Assembly: GCA_022241475.1 (NCBI GenBank)
Contig: JAKOMT010000002.1
Location: forward strand, 156,591-220,590
Direction: 5' to 3'
DNA: 64,000 nucleotides
Source of the DNA: Microvirga sp.
GTDB taxonomy: Bacteria; Pseudomonadota; Alphaproteobacteria; Rhizobiales; Beijerinckiaceae
This document shows, in pieces, positions 45,980-56,500 of this stretch. A program made the translations under genes and the position numbers. Below the pieces are notes generated by a model that had not been told where the DNA came from, did not search any database, and saw only the letters and a program-made list of their open reading frames with translations. Position 1 is the stretch's first letter, and each line of letters starts with the position of its first letter.

Positions 45980-46007
45980 CGCGATCCCTTGTTCGCGCTC
46001 CCTTGTT
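45980..46007 (-). repeat. Tandem 14-mer in the divergent D-amino-acid promoter region
   Basis: CGCGATCCCTTGTT (45980-45993) and CGCGCTCCCTTGTT (45994-46007) lie head to tail with 13 of 14 bases identical. They are 43-70 bases upstream of the DapA-family start and could be a regulator-binding pair or promoter element. The rest of the gap, 46008-46177, is GC-rich without another clear motif. Confidence 0.5.
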
Positions 46008-46177
46008 ACGGTCGACGCCGCGCCCGCGCAACGGCCGCCGACCCAAAGACGATGTGCGTGAACGCCCGGCCGGTCGAGGACGGGCGTCGGCGCCGGAGGG
46101 CTTTCGCGTTTTCGCGCTCCGCTTAAGGCTTGCCGGGCAGACGCGGCCCGTGCTCCCTTTGGTGACCTGTCGCATCG

Positions 46178-46205
46178 CGGCGCGCATTCGCGCCGGGCGT
46201 TTTTT
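46178..46205 (+). terminator. Attenuator-like hairpin in the leader of the D-aminotransferase gene
   Basis: CGGCGCG (46178-46184) pairs with CGCGCCG (46189-46195) over a four-base loop. Four bases later there are six T (46200-46205), 12 bases before the ATG at 46218. No plus-strand gene lies upstream that would need a terminator, so an attenuation role for the dat operon is plausible. Confidence 0.55.
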
Positions 46206-46217
46206 CGAGGTTCTTCA

Positions 46218-47090
46218 ATGTCCCGCATCGTCTTCGTCAACGGCGCCTTCGTCCCCTACGAGGAGGCGAGCGTTTCGATCATGGATCGGGGCTTTCTCCT
46301 CGCCGACGGCATTTACGAAGTGTCCGCGGTGCTCGGCGGCAAGCTCGTCGACAACGAGGCGCATCTCGCGCGTTTCGCGCGCTGCCTTGGCGAGATCGGC
46401 ATCGAGAGCCCCTACACGCCCGAGGAGTGGACGCGGCTGGAGGAAGATCTCGTGGCGCGCAACGGGCTCACCGAGGGCGTGGTCTACATGCAGGTCACGC
46501 GCGGCGTCTTCGAGCGCGACTTCGCCTTCCCGCCGGAGAGCGTCAAGCCGACGGTCGTGATGTTCACGCAGGCCAAGAGCATCGTCGGTTCGAAACTGGC
46601 GGAGACCGGCGCGCGCGTGATCACGACGCCGGACCTGCGCTGGAAGCGTCGCGACATCAAGTCGATCGCCCTCCTCGCGCAGGTGCTCGCCAAGCAGGAG
46701 GCGGCGCGAGCGGGCGTCGCCGAAGCCTGGATGGTCGACGACGAGGGTAATGTTACGGAAGGCGCGTCCTCGACCGCCTTCATCGTCACGAAGGACGGGC
46801 GCATCGTCACCCGCCCGCTCTCGAACGCGATCCTGCCCGGCATCACCCGCCGCGCCGTGATGCAGCTCGCGCAGGAGACCGGGCTCACGGTCGAGGAGCG
46901 GCTCTTCACCGTCGCCGAGGCGAGCGACGCGCAGGAGGCGTTCTTCACCTCGGCGTCCGCGTTCGTCATGCCCGCCGTCGAGATCGACGGCGCGCCGATC
47001 GGCGACGGCAAGCCCGGCCCGCTGACCAAGCGCCTGCGCGCGCTCTATCTCGACATGGCGGCGTCGAGCAATTCGGGGAGCATGCGCTGA
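46218..47090 (+). CDS. dat: D-amino-acid aminotransferase (PLP fold IV)
   Basis: A 290-residue fold-IV aminotransferase. The PLP lysine is K148 (KRRDIKSIALL), with the glutamate in GNVTEGASS and the SNAILPGITR segment that binds the cofactor phosphate. FVPYEEASVSIMDRGF and the overall length fit D-alanine/D-amino-acid aminotransferase better than IlvE. It should convert D-amino acids to 2-keto acids. GAGG lies seven bases before the ATG. The stop overlaps the next start (TGATG), coupling it to the carbamoylase. Confidence 0.9.
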   Translation: MSRIVFVNGAFVPYEEASVSIMDRGFLLADGIYEVSAVLGGKLVDNEAHLARFARCLGEIGIESPYTPEEWTRLEEDLVARNGLTEGVVYMQVTRGVFERDFAFPPESVKPTVVMFTQAKSIVGSKLAETGARVITTPDLRWKRRDIKSIALLAQVLAKQEAARAGVAEAWMVDDEGNVTEGASSTAFIVTKDGRIVTRPLSNAILPGITRRAVMQLAQETGLTVEERLFTVAEASDAQEAFFTSASAFVMPAVEIDGAPIGDGKPGPLTKRLRALYLDMAASSNSGSMR

Positions 47091-48019
47091 TGGCCCGGAT
47101 CGTCACCGTCGCCGCCGCGCAGCTCGGCCCCATCCAGCTCGCCGACGACCGCGCCAGCGTCGTGGCGCGCATGATCGCGCTGATGGACGAGGCCGCGGCC
47201 AAGGGCGCCGATTTGATCGTCTATCCCGAACTCGCCCTCACCACGTTCTTCCCGCGCTGGCATCACGAGGACCGCGCCGAGGCCGATCGCTGGTTCGAGC
47301 GCGAGATGCCCGGCCCGGAAACGCAGCCGCTTTTCGACCGGGCGCGCGAACACGGCATGGCGATGTCCTTCGGCTACGCCGAGATCACGCCGGAGGGCCG
47401 GCATTTCAACGCCTCGATCCTCGTCGACAAGTCGGGCGAGATCGTCGGCAAGTATCGCAAGATCCATCTGCCGGGGCATGTCGATTACGATCCCGAACGC
47501 GCCTTCCAGCATCTCGAGAAGCGCTATTTCGAGCCGGGCGACCTCGGCTTTCCGGTCTGGCGCATGCTCGACGGCGTCATCGGCATGTGCATCTGCAACG
47601 ACCGCCGATGGCCGGAGACCTACCGCGTCATGGGCCTGCAGGGCGTCGAGATGGTCGTGCTCGGCTTCAACACGCCCGCCGTCAACTCGCAGATGAGCGC
47701 CGAAGGCCTGGAGAGCCGTCTTTTCCACCACCGCTTGTCGGTTCAGGCCGGCGCCTACCAGAACGCGACCTGGGTGGTGGCGGTGGCGAAAGCCGGCGTC
47801 GAGGACGGCCATCCCCTCACGGGCGGGACCGTGATCGTCGATCCGAACGGCTTCATCGCCGCCGAGCTTCCGGGCGAGGAGGACGGGGTCATCGTCCACG
47901 CCTGCGATCTCGACGCGACGCGTTTCGGCAAGGAGACCATCTTCGATTTCGCGCGCCACAGGCGTCCCGAGCATTACGGGCTGATCACGCAGCGCACGGG
48001 GGCCGAACCGCCCCCGTGA
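47090..48019 (+). CDS. N-carbamoyl-D-amino-acid hydrolase
   Basis: The 309-residue nitrilase-superfamily enzyme carries the catalytic triad E47 (YPELALTTFFPRW), K124 (KYRKIHLPGH) and C169 (CICNDRRWPE). The segment FQHLEKRYFEPGDLGFPV and the ending RRPEHYGLI match D-carbamoylases of the Agrobacterium type closely. The reaction releases a D-amino acid, CO2 and ammonia from the N-carbamoyl-D-amino acid. With dat immediately upstream, D-amino acids would be passed on to keto acids. The expected partner hydantoinase is not in the window. Confidence 0.93.
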   Translation: MARIVTVAAAQLGPIQLADDRASVVARMIALMDEAAAKGADLIVYPELALTTFFPRWHHEDRAEADRWFEREMPGPETQPLFDRAREHGMAMSFGYAEITPEGRHFNASILVDKSGEIVGKYRKIHLPGHVDYDPERAFQHLEKRYFEPGDLGFPVWRMLDGVIGMCICNDRRWPETYRVMGLQGVEMVVLGFNTPAVNSQMSAEGLESRLFHHRLSVQAGAYQNATWVVAVAKAGVEDGHPLTGGTVIVDPNGFIAAELPGEEDGVIVHACDLDATRFGKETIFDFARHRRPEHYGLITQRTGAEPPP

Positions 48020-48031
48020 TCCGCCCGGCGC

Positions 48032-48988
48032 TCAGGTGTAGAGGCGCTCGTCCTCGAGACCCGTGTAGAGACCGGCGACCTGCTCGGCGTAGCCGTTGAA
48101 GAGCATGGTCGGGATCTCCTCGCCGGAGCCGATCATCTCTTCGCTCGCCTGGCTCCAGCGCGGATGCGCAACCTCCGGATTGACGTTCGCCCAGAAGCCG
48201 TATTCCTGGCTCGCGAGCTGCTCCCAGAACGAGACCGGCCGTTCTTCCGTGAAGCTGATCCGCACGATCGACTTGACCGACTTGAAGCCGTATTTCCACG
48301 GAACGATGAGCCGCAGCGGCGCGCCGAACTGATTGGCGAGCGGCTTGCCGTAGACGCCCGTCACCATCAGCGTCAGATCGTTCGTCGCCTCCGCGATCGT
48401 CAGCCCCTCGGTGTAGGGCCACGGATACCAGATCTGACGCTGGCCCGCGGCCACCGCGGGATCCTGGAAGGTCTGCATCACGACGTATTTGGCGGAGGAG
48501 AGCGGACGCGCCATCGAGACGAGGTCCGCCATGCGGAATCCCGTCCACGGCACGGCCATCGCCCACGCCTCGACGCAGCGGAAGCGGTAGAGCCGCTCTT
48601 CCAGCGTCATGCGGCGGATCAGCGTGTCGACGTCGACCTGCATCGGCTCTTCGACGAGGCCGTCGATCGTCACCGTCCAGGGACGCGTCTGCAGCGCCTG
48701 CGCGGCGGCGGCGACGCGCTTGGACGAGCCGAACTCATAGAAATTATTGTAATTCGAGGCGACTGCTTCGTCCGTGAGATCACGATCGAGGGTGAAGGCG
48801 TCGTTGCGCGCGGCCGGATAAAGGTCGAGCGTCGGATCGGCGCCCTGCGCGGCGGCGCGCCCGCCGATGGCGCTCGCTCCGATCAACCCGGCGGCGCCGG
48901 CGATGAACTTGCGACGATTGAGAAAAACGTGCTCCGGGGTCGCCGCGCTCTCCGGCAGCTCCCACCCGCGCTTAGACCTGATCAGCAT
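48032..48988 (-). CDS. msrP: Protein-methionine-sulfoxide reductase catalytic subunit MsrP
   Basis: The 318-residue periplasmic molybdoenzyme repairs oxidised methionines in envelope proteins. A Tat signal (NRRKFIAGAAGLIGA) is present, and the molybdenum-ligating cysteine is C138 (YRFRCVEAWAM). VPWTGFRMADL and WKYGFKSVKSIVRI are typical of YedY/MsrP. AGGAG precedes the ATG at 48988. The membrane heme partner msrQ, which normally follows, is absent: the next gene is the convergent carbamoylase, whose end is 12 bases away. Confidence 0.94.
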   Translation of the reverse strand: MLIRSKRGWELPESAATPEHVFLNRRKFIAGAAGLIGASAIGGRAAAQGADPTLDLYPAARNDAFTLDRDLTDEAVASNYNNFYEFGSSKRVAAAAQALQTRPWTVTIDGLVEEPMQVDVDTLIRRMTLEERLYRFRCVEAWAMAVPWTGFRMADLVSMARPLSSAKYVVMQTFQDPAVAAGQRQIWYPWPYTEGLTIAEATNDLTLMVTGVYGKPLANQFGAPLRLIVPWKYGFKSVKSIVRISFTEERPVSFWEQLASQEYGFWANVNPEVAHPRWSQASEEMIGSGEEIPTMLFNGYAEQVAGLYTGLEDERLYT

Positions 48989-49179
48989 GACGCCCGCTCC
49001 TGTTCCCACTCGCTTCTTTGCGAGCGAAGATGGCGCAGCGAGCGGCGCGCGCAAGCGGGAACCTGCGAAAGCCGGAGCGTTCTCACGCATTCGTCATCGC
49101 AGGCGCCGCACGGCGCGGCGACGAAGAAGGCCGCGCCCTCGCGGACGCGGCCTCATTCAAACGCCGACGCGGATTTGCG

Positions 49180-50412
<1,233 letters not shown>

Positions 50413-50556
50413 GGGCGGTCTCAATCTTTTTTTCGCCGACATGCGTCGGGAGGGTGCGTTCGCGCGTTTATAAGCCGAACGCGGCTGCGCGCAACCGACT
50501 TGCGGGAGCGCGCGGAAGCGGCGATGCTTGCTCTTGCGAAGGTGAAGGAAGTCCTG

Positions 50557-51180
50557 ATGGCCCGACGTTCCGTAATCGAGTTCTGGTACGAGTTCGCCTC
50601 AACATATTCCTATCTTTCGGCGATGCGGATCGAGGACGCGGCGGCGGCGGCGGGGGTCTCGATCCGCTGGCGGCCCTTCCTCCTCGGCCCGATTTTCTCC
50701 GCCCAGGGGTGGAACACCTCCCCCTTCAACATATACCCGGCGAAGGGCCGCTACATGTGGCGCGACATGGAGCGCGAGGCGGCGCGCACGGGGATTTCCC
50801 TGCGCCGGCCGGCTCCTTTTCCCCAAAACAGTCTGACGGCGACGCGCGTGGCTCTGCTGGGCGCCGAGGAGCCCTGGGGGCCGGCGTTCACGCGCGCGGT
50901 TTTCGACAAGGCCTTCGGGGAAGGTCTGTCGATCGAGGAGCCGTCGGCGATCCGCGACCTCGTCGCGATGGTCGGCCTTGATTCGGATTCCGTGATGCGT
51001 AACGCGACGGCGGAGGCGAACAAGACACGGCTTCGCGCGGTCACGGAGGAAGCTCGGTCACGGGGGCTTTTCGGCGCCCCGACATTCTTCACGGAGGACG
51101 GGGAGATGTTCTGGGGCAACGACCGGCTCGATCAGGCGCTGGCCTGGGCGACTGGCGACCGGCCGACCGGCGTACGGTAA
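50557..51180 (+). CDS. DsbA-family protein, 2-hydroxychromene-2-carboxylate isomerase-like
   Basis: The 207-residue thioredoxin-fold protein has the kappa-GST/HCCA isomerase pattern: [15 protein letters not shown] with the catalytic serine S15 in place of a CxxC motif, RPFLLGPIF, and GLFGAPTFF near the end. It would use glutathione as cofactor. AAGGA with a seven-base spacer precedes the ATG at 50557. No aromatic-degradation genes are near, so the exact reaction is open. Confidence 0.86.
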   Translation: MARRSVIEFWYEFASTYSYLSAMRIEDAAAAAGVSIRWRPFLLGPIFSAQGWNTSPFNIYPAKGRYMWRDMEREAARTGISLRRPAPFPQNSLTATRVALLGAEEPWGPAFTRAVFDKAFGEGLSIEEPSAIRDLVAMVGLDSDSVMRNATAEANKTRLRAVTEEARSRGLFGAPTFFTEDGEMFWGNDRLDQALAWATGDRPTGVR

Positions 51181-51242
51181 ATAAGAAGAAAACGGCGCCC
51201 GCTTACCGTAGCTCCCAGAGTTGCATACGCGTGACGTATCGA

Positions 51243-51300
51243 CGAATATTCGATTACTGGCGCCGTCATCGCTTACGGGATTAGGTATTTTCCCGGAAAA
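51243..51300. promoter_or_regulatory. Palindromes upstream of the GGDEF-EAL gene
   Basis: CGAATATTCG (51243-51252) and TTTTCCCGGAAAA (51288-51300) are perfect palindromes in the AT-rich 150-base gap before 51331. ACGGCGCC (51192-51199) and GGCGCCGT (51259-51266) are also mutually inverted. Candidate operator or terminator elements; function unknown. Confidence 0.4.
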
Positions 51301-51330
51301 AAGGCCATAAATACTTTTAACCCGATATTC

Positions 51331-54117
51331 ATGCGGGACGGGCACAGTCGATCTCCAAGGCACGACCGCCCTTCGGAGCTGAAATTGAAAGCTCGTCTTC
51401 AAGCCGTCATAACCGCCTTGCGCGGCCGTTTGCGCCACCCGGCCACGCTTCCGCTCGTGGTCGCGGTCGCGGTGATCTGCGTCGCCTGGATATTCGCCGA
51501 GCGTCAGGCCGCGATCGTAGCCGAACAGACGATGCGCACGCAGGTTCTCGACAAGGTCAGCGTCATCCGCGCGAGCCTCGAGGGCAACGTCAACGCCAAT
51601 ATCCAGCTCGTGCGCGGCCTCGTCGGCGTGATCAAGACCGAGCCGGAGATCGACCAGCAACGCTTCGGCCAGCTCGCGCGCAATCTCTTCAGTGAAGAAA
51701 ACCAGCTTCGACATGTCGCGGCCGCGCCGGATCTCGTCGTCGCGATGACTTTTCCGCTCGCCGGCAACGAGGCTGCGATCGGGCTCGACTACCGCGCGAA
51801 TCCGGCGCAGCGCGAGGCTGCGCTACGCGCGCGCCACACGGGGCGGCTCGTCTTCGCGGGGCCGGTCGACCTCGTCCAGGGAGGGATCGGCTTCGTCGGC
51901 CGCTTTCCGATCTTCCTGGAAGCGGCGGAGGAGCAGCGGTTCTGGGGGATCGTTTCGGCGGTCATCGACGCCCGCCGTCTCTACGAGGAGAGCGGGCTCC
52001 TCGATCCCGAGCTGTCCATCGACCTCGCGATACTGGCGGACGGCGCGCAGACTCCGTTCTACGGCGACCCGGCGGTGCTCGGCCGCGATCCCGTGATCGT
52101 CGACGTGGCATTGCCCTCGGGCCAATGGCGCATCGCCGCTACGCCGCAGGGCGGCTGGGCGTCCAATTCCGCGAGCGCCTGGTGGATGCGCGTCGCCATT
52201 CTTGTCGCGGCGGCGCTGGTGATCCTGCCGATCCAGTTCACCGGACGCCTGCTGAACGAACGCGCCGCCCATAACGACGCGCTGAGCGAGCGCGACGACA
52301 AGATGCGGGCGCTGTCGCACCGGCTCGATCTCGCCTTGACGGCCTCGGCGATCGGCATCTGGGAATACGATATCGATACGACCGCGCTGTTCTGGGACGA
52401 GCGGATGTTCGAACTCTACGACGTTCCGCCGCGCAAGGAGGCCGTGGTCTCGCTCTGGTCGTCGCGAATCCATCCGGACGACCTCGCCGCCGAGAGGGCG
52501 AAGCTCGTCGAGGCGACGAACACCAACGGCCGCTACGACACCGAATTCCGTATCGTCACCTCGACCGGCGAAATCCGCTGGATCCGCGCGATCGGGCGCA
52601 TGCACGTCGATTCCTCGGGCGCGCGCCGCCTCGTCGGCGTGAACTGGAACGTCTCGCGCGACCACGAGTTCACGAACGCGATCACACGGGCCAAGGAGCT
52701 GGCCGAAGCGCGCAACGAGGCGCTGGAGCAGGCCAAGGCCAGGATCGAACACAACGCCCTGCACGATTCGCTCACCGGGCTGCCAAACCGGCGTTATCTC
52801 GACCGCGTGCTCGAACAGCGCCTTCAGTCGGTCGCGCAGTGCGACGTGCGCAGCGAACCCGGGCTGGCGATCCTCCATGTGGATCTCGACCGCTTCAAGC
52901 ACATCAACGACACTCTGGGCCACGCGGCCGGCGACGCGATGCTGCGCCACTCCGCGAGCGTCCTGCGGTCCGCGAGCGCGGGCGACACGTTCGTGGCGCG
53001 GGTCGGCGGCGACGAATTCATCCTGTTGTGCGCCGGCCTGAGCCACGGTGAAATCGCGGACCTCGCCGGGCGCATCGTCGCCGAACTGCGCAAGCCCGTC
53101 GCTTATCAGGGGCACGAATGTCGCTTCGGCGTCAGCATCGGCGTCGCCGTGAGCGGCTGCGGCGTGGCTTCCGGCGACGTCGACGGCAAGCGCATGATGA
53201 TCGACGCCGACATCGCGCTCTACCGCGCGAAGAAGCGCGGTCGCAACCGCTATGAATTCTTCACCGACGCTCTGGAAGCCGAGATCGTTCACACCAAGCG
53301 CGTGGCGGACGAGATCCTGCGCGGCCTCGAGGACGACCAGTTCGTCGTCTTCTACCAGCCGCAATTCGACGCCCAGACCCACGACATCGAGGGCGTCGAG
53401 GCGCTGGTGCGCTGGCGACACCCCACGCGCGGCCTGCTCGCGCCCGCCCATTTCATGCGCGTCGCCGAGGAGATGAACGTCGTCGGCGCGATCGACAAGA
53501 TCGTGCTCAGACAGGGCCTGCGCGACCATAGCCACTGGCGCGAGCTCGGCCTGCCGATCCCGCGTCTTTCGGTGAACGTGTCGGCGCGCCGATTGCGGGA
53601 CGAGGAACTGATCGAGGATCTGCGCAGCCTGACGATCGAGCCCGGCGCGCTCGCCTTCGAACTCATCGAGTCGATCTTTCTCGACGACGACGATCCGGAA
53701 ATCGTGCGCAACATCGCGGCCGTGAAGGGCCTGGGGATCGAAATCGAAATCGACGATTTCGGCACCGGATACGCCTCCATCGTCAGCCTGATGAAGCTCC
53801 AGCCGAACCGCCTGAAGATCGACCGGCAATTCGTGCGGCCGATCATGGAATCGGCGCGCCAGCACAAGCTCGTCCGCTCGATCATCGACATCGGCCGGTC
53901 GCTCGACATCGGCGTCGTGGCGGAGGGCGTCGAGTCGATGGAGCATGCGAACGAGCTGCGCCTCATGGGCTGCGACATCCTCCAGGGCTACGCCTTCGCC
54001 CGCCCGATGCCGGCGGCCGAGCTCGCCGAATTCGTCCGCGTGCAGCAATGGCGGATCGACGGACTGCGCGACGCCGTCGCGGCGCCGCTCGCCGGGTCCG
54101 TCAGGAGCGTCGGCTGA
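51331..54117 (+). CDS. Membrane sensor with CHASE-like, PAS, GGDEF and EAL domains
   Basis: The 928-residue protein has a transmembrane helix near residues 39-56, a periplasmic CHASE-like sensor ([29 protein letters not shown]) and a second helix near 290-308. A PAS/PAC module ([17 protein letters not shown]) follows. GGDEF (559-563) and EAL (690-692) motifs are both intact, and DDFGTGYAS and AEGVES are present. It could therefore make or degrade c-di-GMP, with the balance set by the sensor. The ATG at 51331 has no good ribosome-binding site; a TTG near 51385 after CGGAG is an alternative. Confidence 0.9.
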   Translation: MRDGHSRSPRHDRPSELKLKARLQAVITALRGRLRHPATLPLVVAVAVICVAWIFAERQAAIVAEQTMRTQVLDKVSVIRASLEGNVNANIQLVRGLVGVIKTEPEIDQQRFGQLARNLFSEENQLRHVAAAPDLVVAMTFPLAGNEAAIGLDYRANPAQREAALRARHTGRLVFAGPVDLVQGGIGFVGRFPIFLEAAEEQRFWGIVSAVIDARRLYEESGLLDPELSIDLAILADGAQTPFYGDPAVLGRDPVIVDVALPSGQWRIAATPQGGWASNSASAWWMRVAILVAAALVILPIQFTGRLLNERAAHNDALSERDDKMRALSHRLDLALTASAIGIWEYDIDTTALFWDERMFELYDVPPRKEAVVSLWSSRIHPDDLAAERAKLVEATNTNGRYDTEFRIVTSTGEIRWIRAIGRMHVDSSGARRLVGVNWNVSRDHEFTNAITRAKELAEARNEALEQAKARIEHNALHDSLTGLPNRRYLDRVLEQRLQSVAQCDVRSEPGLAILHVDLDRFKHINDTLGHAAGDAMLRHSASVLRSASAGDTFVARVGGDEFILLCAGLSHGEIADLAGRIVAELRKPVAYQGHECRFGVSIGVAVSGCGVASGDVDGKRMMIDADIALYRAKKRGRNRYEFFTDALEAEIVHTKRVADEILRGLEDDQFVVFYQPQFDAQTHDIEGVEALVRWRHPTRGLLAPAHFMRVAEEMNVVGAIDKIVLRQGLRDHSHWRELGLPIPRLSVNVSARRLRDEELIEDLRSLTIEPGALAFELIESIFLDDDDPEIVRNIAAVKGLGIEIEIDDFGTGYASIVSLMKLQPNRLKIDRQFVRPIMESARQHKLVRSIIDIGRSLDIGVVAEGVESMEHANELRLMGCDILQGYAFARPMPAAELAEFVRVQQWRIDGLRDAVAAPLAGSVRSVG

Positions 54118-54280
54118 CGGCGCCGCCGCCTCCCGAACCTTTCGGCGCCTCGCGGCGGCATCGCTCCGAGCAATAGCGGACGCTCTCCCAGTCCCGCTCC
54201 CACTTCTTGCGCCAGGCGAAGGGTCGGGAGCAGACGGGACAGATCTTCGTCGGCAGTTCGGACTTCTTGCGCGTCTTCAC
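54101..54280 (-). CDS. DUF2256 zinc-ribbon-like small protein
   Basis: A 59-residue basic protein with two cysteine pairs, C14-x2-C17 and C37-x3-C41, and the [24 protein letters not shown] core of DUF2256. A small zinc-binding domain is likely; the function is unknown. The GTG start (54280) overlaps the stop of the S10 peptidase gene (GTGA). Its last 17 bases overlap the end of the convergent GGDEF-EAL gene. Confidence 0.85.
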   Translation of the reverse strand: MKTRKKSELPTKICPVCSRPFAWRKKWERDWESVRYCSERCRREAPKGSGGGGAVSRRS

Positions 54281-55833
54281 GGCGCGCCGTAGAGCCGCGC
54301 CGCGTCGTCGCGGAAGGCGCGACGGGACTCGTCGCGCGTGTAGAACATGTGACCGCCCGGATAGTTCTCGAGGCGAACCCGGCCCTGAAAATCACGGATC
54401 TGGCGCAGGATCAGCGCGCTCTCGAAATAGGGCGTGACGAGATCGGTGTAGCCGTGGACGACGAGAAGGCGGAAATCGCCGTCGAGCGCCATGACGCGTC
54501 GCAGGGCGCTGACGGCCTCGGGCTGCGACCGCCCCCTCCCCCAGCTCCAGGCGCGGTTGACCCCCGAATTGAGGAGGATGTAGCGCCTGGGCGGCGTCCA
54601 GGAGAGCTTGTCGTCGTAGAGAGCGAGCATCGCGCTCGTCAGAGGCGCGGTCAGCGCGTCGAGGACGGGATCGGCGGCTCGCGAGAAATCCAAGGTCGGA
54701 ACTGGGTCGCCGGCCGTCACGCCCGAATCGTAGAGGCTCGCGAGCGCGTCGTCGTCTCGGCCGATCTCCCGCGCGTAGAGCTGCATGTCGATACGCCCCG
54801 CGCGCCGCCGGACGAGTTCCGGATCGAGTCCGACGAGCGAGGCGACGCGCGCGCTTGCCCGCGCGACGGCCTCTTCGTCGCTCAAGCCTCGCATGAGGTC
54901 GGCGAGATAATCGCCGGCGGCGTATTCCTCGACTTCCGCGAGCGCCTCGCGCGAAAAGTCCCCTCGCCGCTCCATCGCCGACGCGGCGAGCGAGGGCAGG
55001 AGCGAGACTTTGGGCAGGGGCGCGTAATCAGGCTGTTCGCGCCACCCGAAATCGAGGACCGGCGACAGGAGCGTCATCCCGGAGAGGCCGATCCCGTAAT
55101 CAGTCTGCAGCGCCTCGGCGACGAGCGGCCCGCGAAAACCGCCGTAGCTCTCGCCGACGAAATACTTGGGCGAAGTGACGCGGCCATTGTCGACGAGCCA
55201 GCGGTAGACGAACTCGGACAGGGCGTCGGCGTCGCCGTCGATCGAGAGGAAGCGTTCGCGCAGCGATCCGCTCGTATTCGCGAGCCGACTGAAGCCCGAG
55301 CCGACGGGATCGACGAAAACGAGATCGGTGAAGGCGAGCCAGGTCTCGGCGTTGTCGACGAGGTCGACGGTTTGCGACGGCGTGATCGTCTCGAGCCCCA
55401 CGGGCAGGCGCCACGGGCCGAGCGCGCCGATGTTGAGGTAGGCGGACGCGGCGCCCGGACCGCCGTTCACCGCGAAGGTGACCGGCCGCGGCGGACGATC
55501 CTCGCCCTCGCTGTCGCGGAGATAGGCGACAAAGGCGATGTCGGCGCGCGGGGAGCCCGAATCGTCGACGAGCCGGATCGATCCGGCGACGGCCTCGAAG
55601 GCGAGCGGGCCGTCCTGCGTCTGGATCACGTGACTGGTCGTGACCGCCTCCGGCAGCGGCTGGCGCGCCGATGATTGCTCACGTCCGCTCTCCTCCTGCG
55701 CGACGACGCCCTGGGGCGCCCATGCGAGACAGGCGAGCGCGAGGGTCGCGACGGCGAGGGCGCGCGTCAGCCCGCGAAGGCCCGCTGGACGTGAAACTTC
55801 GGCGAGCGGCATGGCGGCGGCGGTCTGGCGCAT
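54277..55833 (-). CDS. Secreted S10-family serine carboxypeptidase
   Basis: The 518-residue protein has a signal peptide (hydrophobic residues ~24-45) and an alpha/beta-hydrolase fold of family S10. [11 protein letters not shown] forms the oxyanion region, the nucleophile is S229 (GESYGG), the acid is in [10 protein letters not shown] and the base is in YPGGHMFY. It would trim C-terminal residues from peptides in the periplasm or outside. A GGAG tract precedes the ATG at 55833. Coupled by overlap to the downstream DUF2256 gene. Confidence 0.9.
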   Translation of the reverse strand: MRQTAAAMPLAEVSRPAGLRGLTRALAVATLALACLAWAPQGVVAQEESGREQSSARQPLPEAVTTSHVIQTQDGPLAFEAVAGSIRLVDDSGSPRADIAFVAYLRDSEGEDRPPRPVTFAVNGGPGAASAYLNIGALGPWRLPVGLETITPSQTVDLVDNAETWLAFTDLVFVDPVGSGFSRLANTSGSLRERFLSIDGDADALSEFVYRWLVDNGRVTSPKYFVGESYGGFRGPLVAEALQTDYGIGLSGMTLLSPVLDFGWREQPDYAPLPKVSLLPSLAASAMERRGDFSREALAEVEEYAAGDYLADLMRGLSDEEAVARASARVASLVGLDPELVRRRAGRIDMQLYAREIGRDDDALASLYDSGVTAGDPVPTLDFSRAADPVLDALTAPLTSAMLALYDDKLSWTPPRRYILLNSGVNRAWSWGRGRSQPEAVSALRRVMALDGDFRLLVVHGYTDLVTPYFESALILRQIRDFQGRVRLENYPGGHMFYTRDESRRAFRDDAARLYGAP

Positions 55834-55912
55834 CGGGATCTCCCTCCGGAATGTCGGTCGACGCGATAACTAGAGCGGGATCGGGTCGCTGGCGTGGCGG
55901 CAGGCGCGCGCC

Positions 55913-56365
55913 TCACGCCATTTTGTTCCAGCGGCCGCGCTCGTCCTGGCGCCAGTAAGTCGCCTCATGCCCGGCCGCCTTGACGGCGCGCCATTGCTCG
56001 CGCGCGCCGGTGAGCGCGACGTCGTCCTCGCCGTCGAAAATAACCACGATGCGGGTGTAGGTCGCGGCGTCCGGGGGCGTTTGCGCTCCTGCGACGAGAA
56101 AACGGATCGCGGCGCCGTTCGGATTGGCGTCGTCCGCGGCGAGCGCGACGGCGTGCAGCGCGGAATCGGGCTCGTCGGCGAGGCCGTGGGGGATGAAGCT
56201 CTGCTCGTCGTAGGTCCAGAGATGGTCGTCGAGCGCGGCGAGACGCTCCGGATCGCCCGACTGGACGACGGCCTTCCAGCCGCGCTCCAGCGACTTCTCG
56301 ATGAGCGTCGGCAGCACCGTCTCGAGCGGCTGGCCTTGGAGGTGATAGAAGAGGACTTCCGTCAT
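55913..56365 (-). CDS. holC: DNA polymerase III subunit chi
   Basis: The 150-residue protein begins TEVLFYHLQGQPLETVLPTLIEKSLERGW and contains LWTYDEQSFIPHG. These are hallmarks of HolC, which links the clamp loader to single-stranded-DNA-binding protein. The ATG at 56365 is preferred to a GTG two codons earlier; no strong ribosome-binding site is visible. It follows pntB on the same strand after a tandem-repeat spacer and a hairpin. Confidence 0.92.
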   Translation of the reverse strand: MTEVLFYHLQGQPLETVLPTLIEKSLERGWKAVVQSGDPERLAALDDHLWTYDEQSFIPHGLADEPDSALHAVALAADDANPNGAAIRFLVAGAQTPPDAATYTRIVVIFDGEDDVALTGAREQWRAVKAAGHEATYWRQDERGRWNKMA

Positions 56366-56414
56366 GCGCACTGTATGGCGCGCGCGCGGTCGCGCCGCAA
56401 GCGAGGCCGCAGAG

Positions 56415-56473
56415 ACGTCGGACCGAAGAAACGTCGGACCCGAAGCAACGTCCGACCCGGAGAAACGTCGCGG
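56415..56473. repeat. Imperfect 17-bp tandem repeats between pntB and holC
   Basis: Units begin with ACGTC at 56415, 56431, 56448 and 56465; the first is 16 bases, the next two 17, and the last is cut short by a hairpin. The core is ACGTCGGACCCGAAGAA with one to three changes per copy. It lies upstream of holC and downstream of pntB. Confidence 0.7.
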
Positions 56474-56493
56474 CCGGACGGGATCCCGGCCGC
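56470..56493 (-). terminator. Hairpin after pntB
   Basis: GCGGCCGG (56470-56477) and CCGGCCGC (56486-56493) form a perfect eight-base-pair stem. On the minus strand GACGTTTCT follows. It is a likely terminator for the pnt operon, weak in its T-run. Confidence 0.5.
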
Positions 56494-56500
56494 GCTCGCC

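Noticed and set aside
46010..46205. SAM-II-type riboswitch, suggested by a GGTGACCTG segment upstream of dat
   Set aside because: The conserved downstream GCTAAA pairing strand and loop sequences are missing; only an attenuator-like hairpin is supported.
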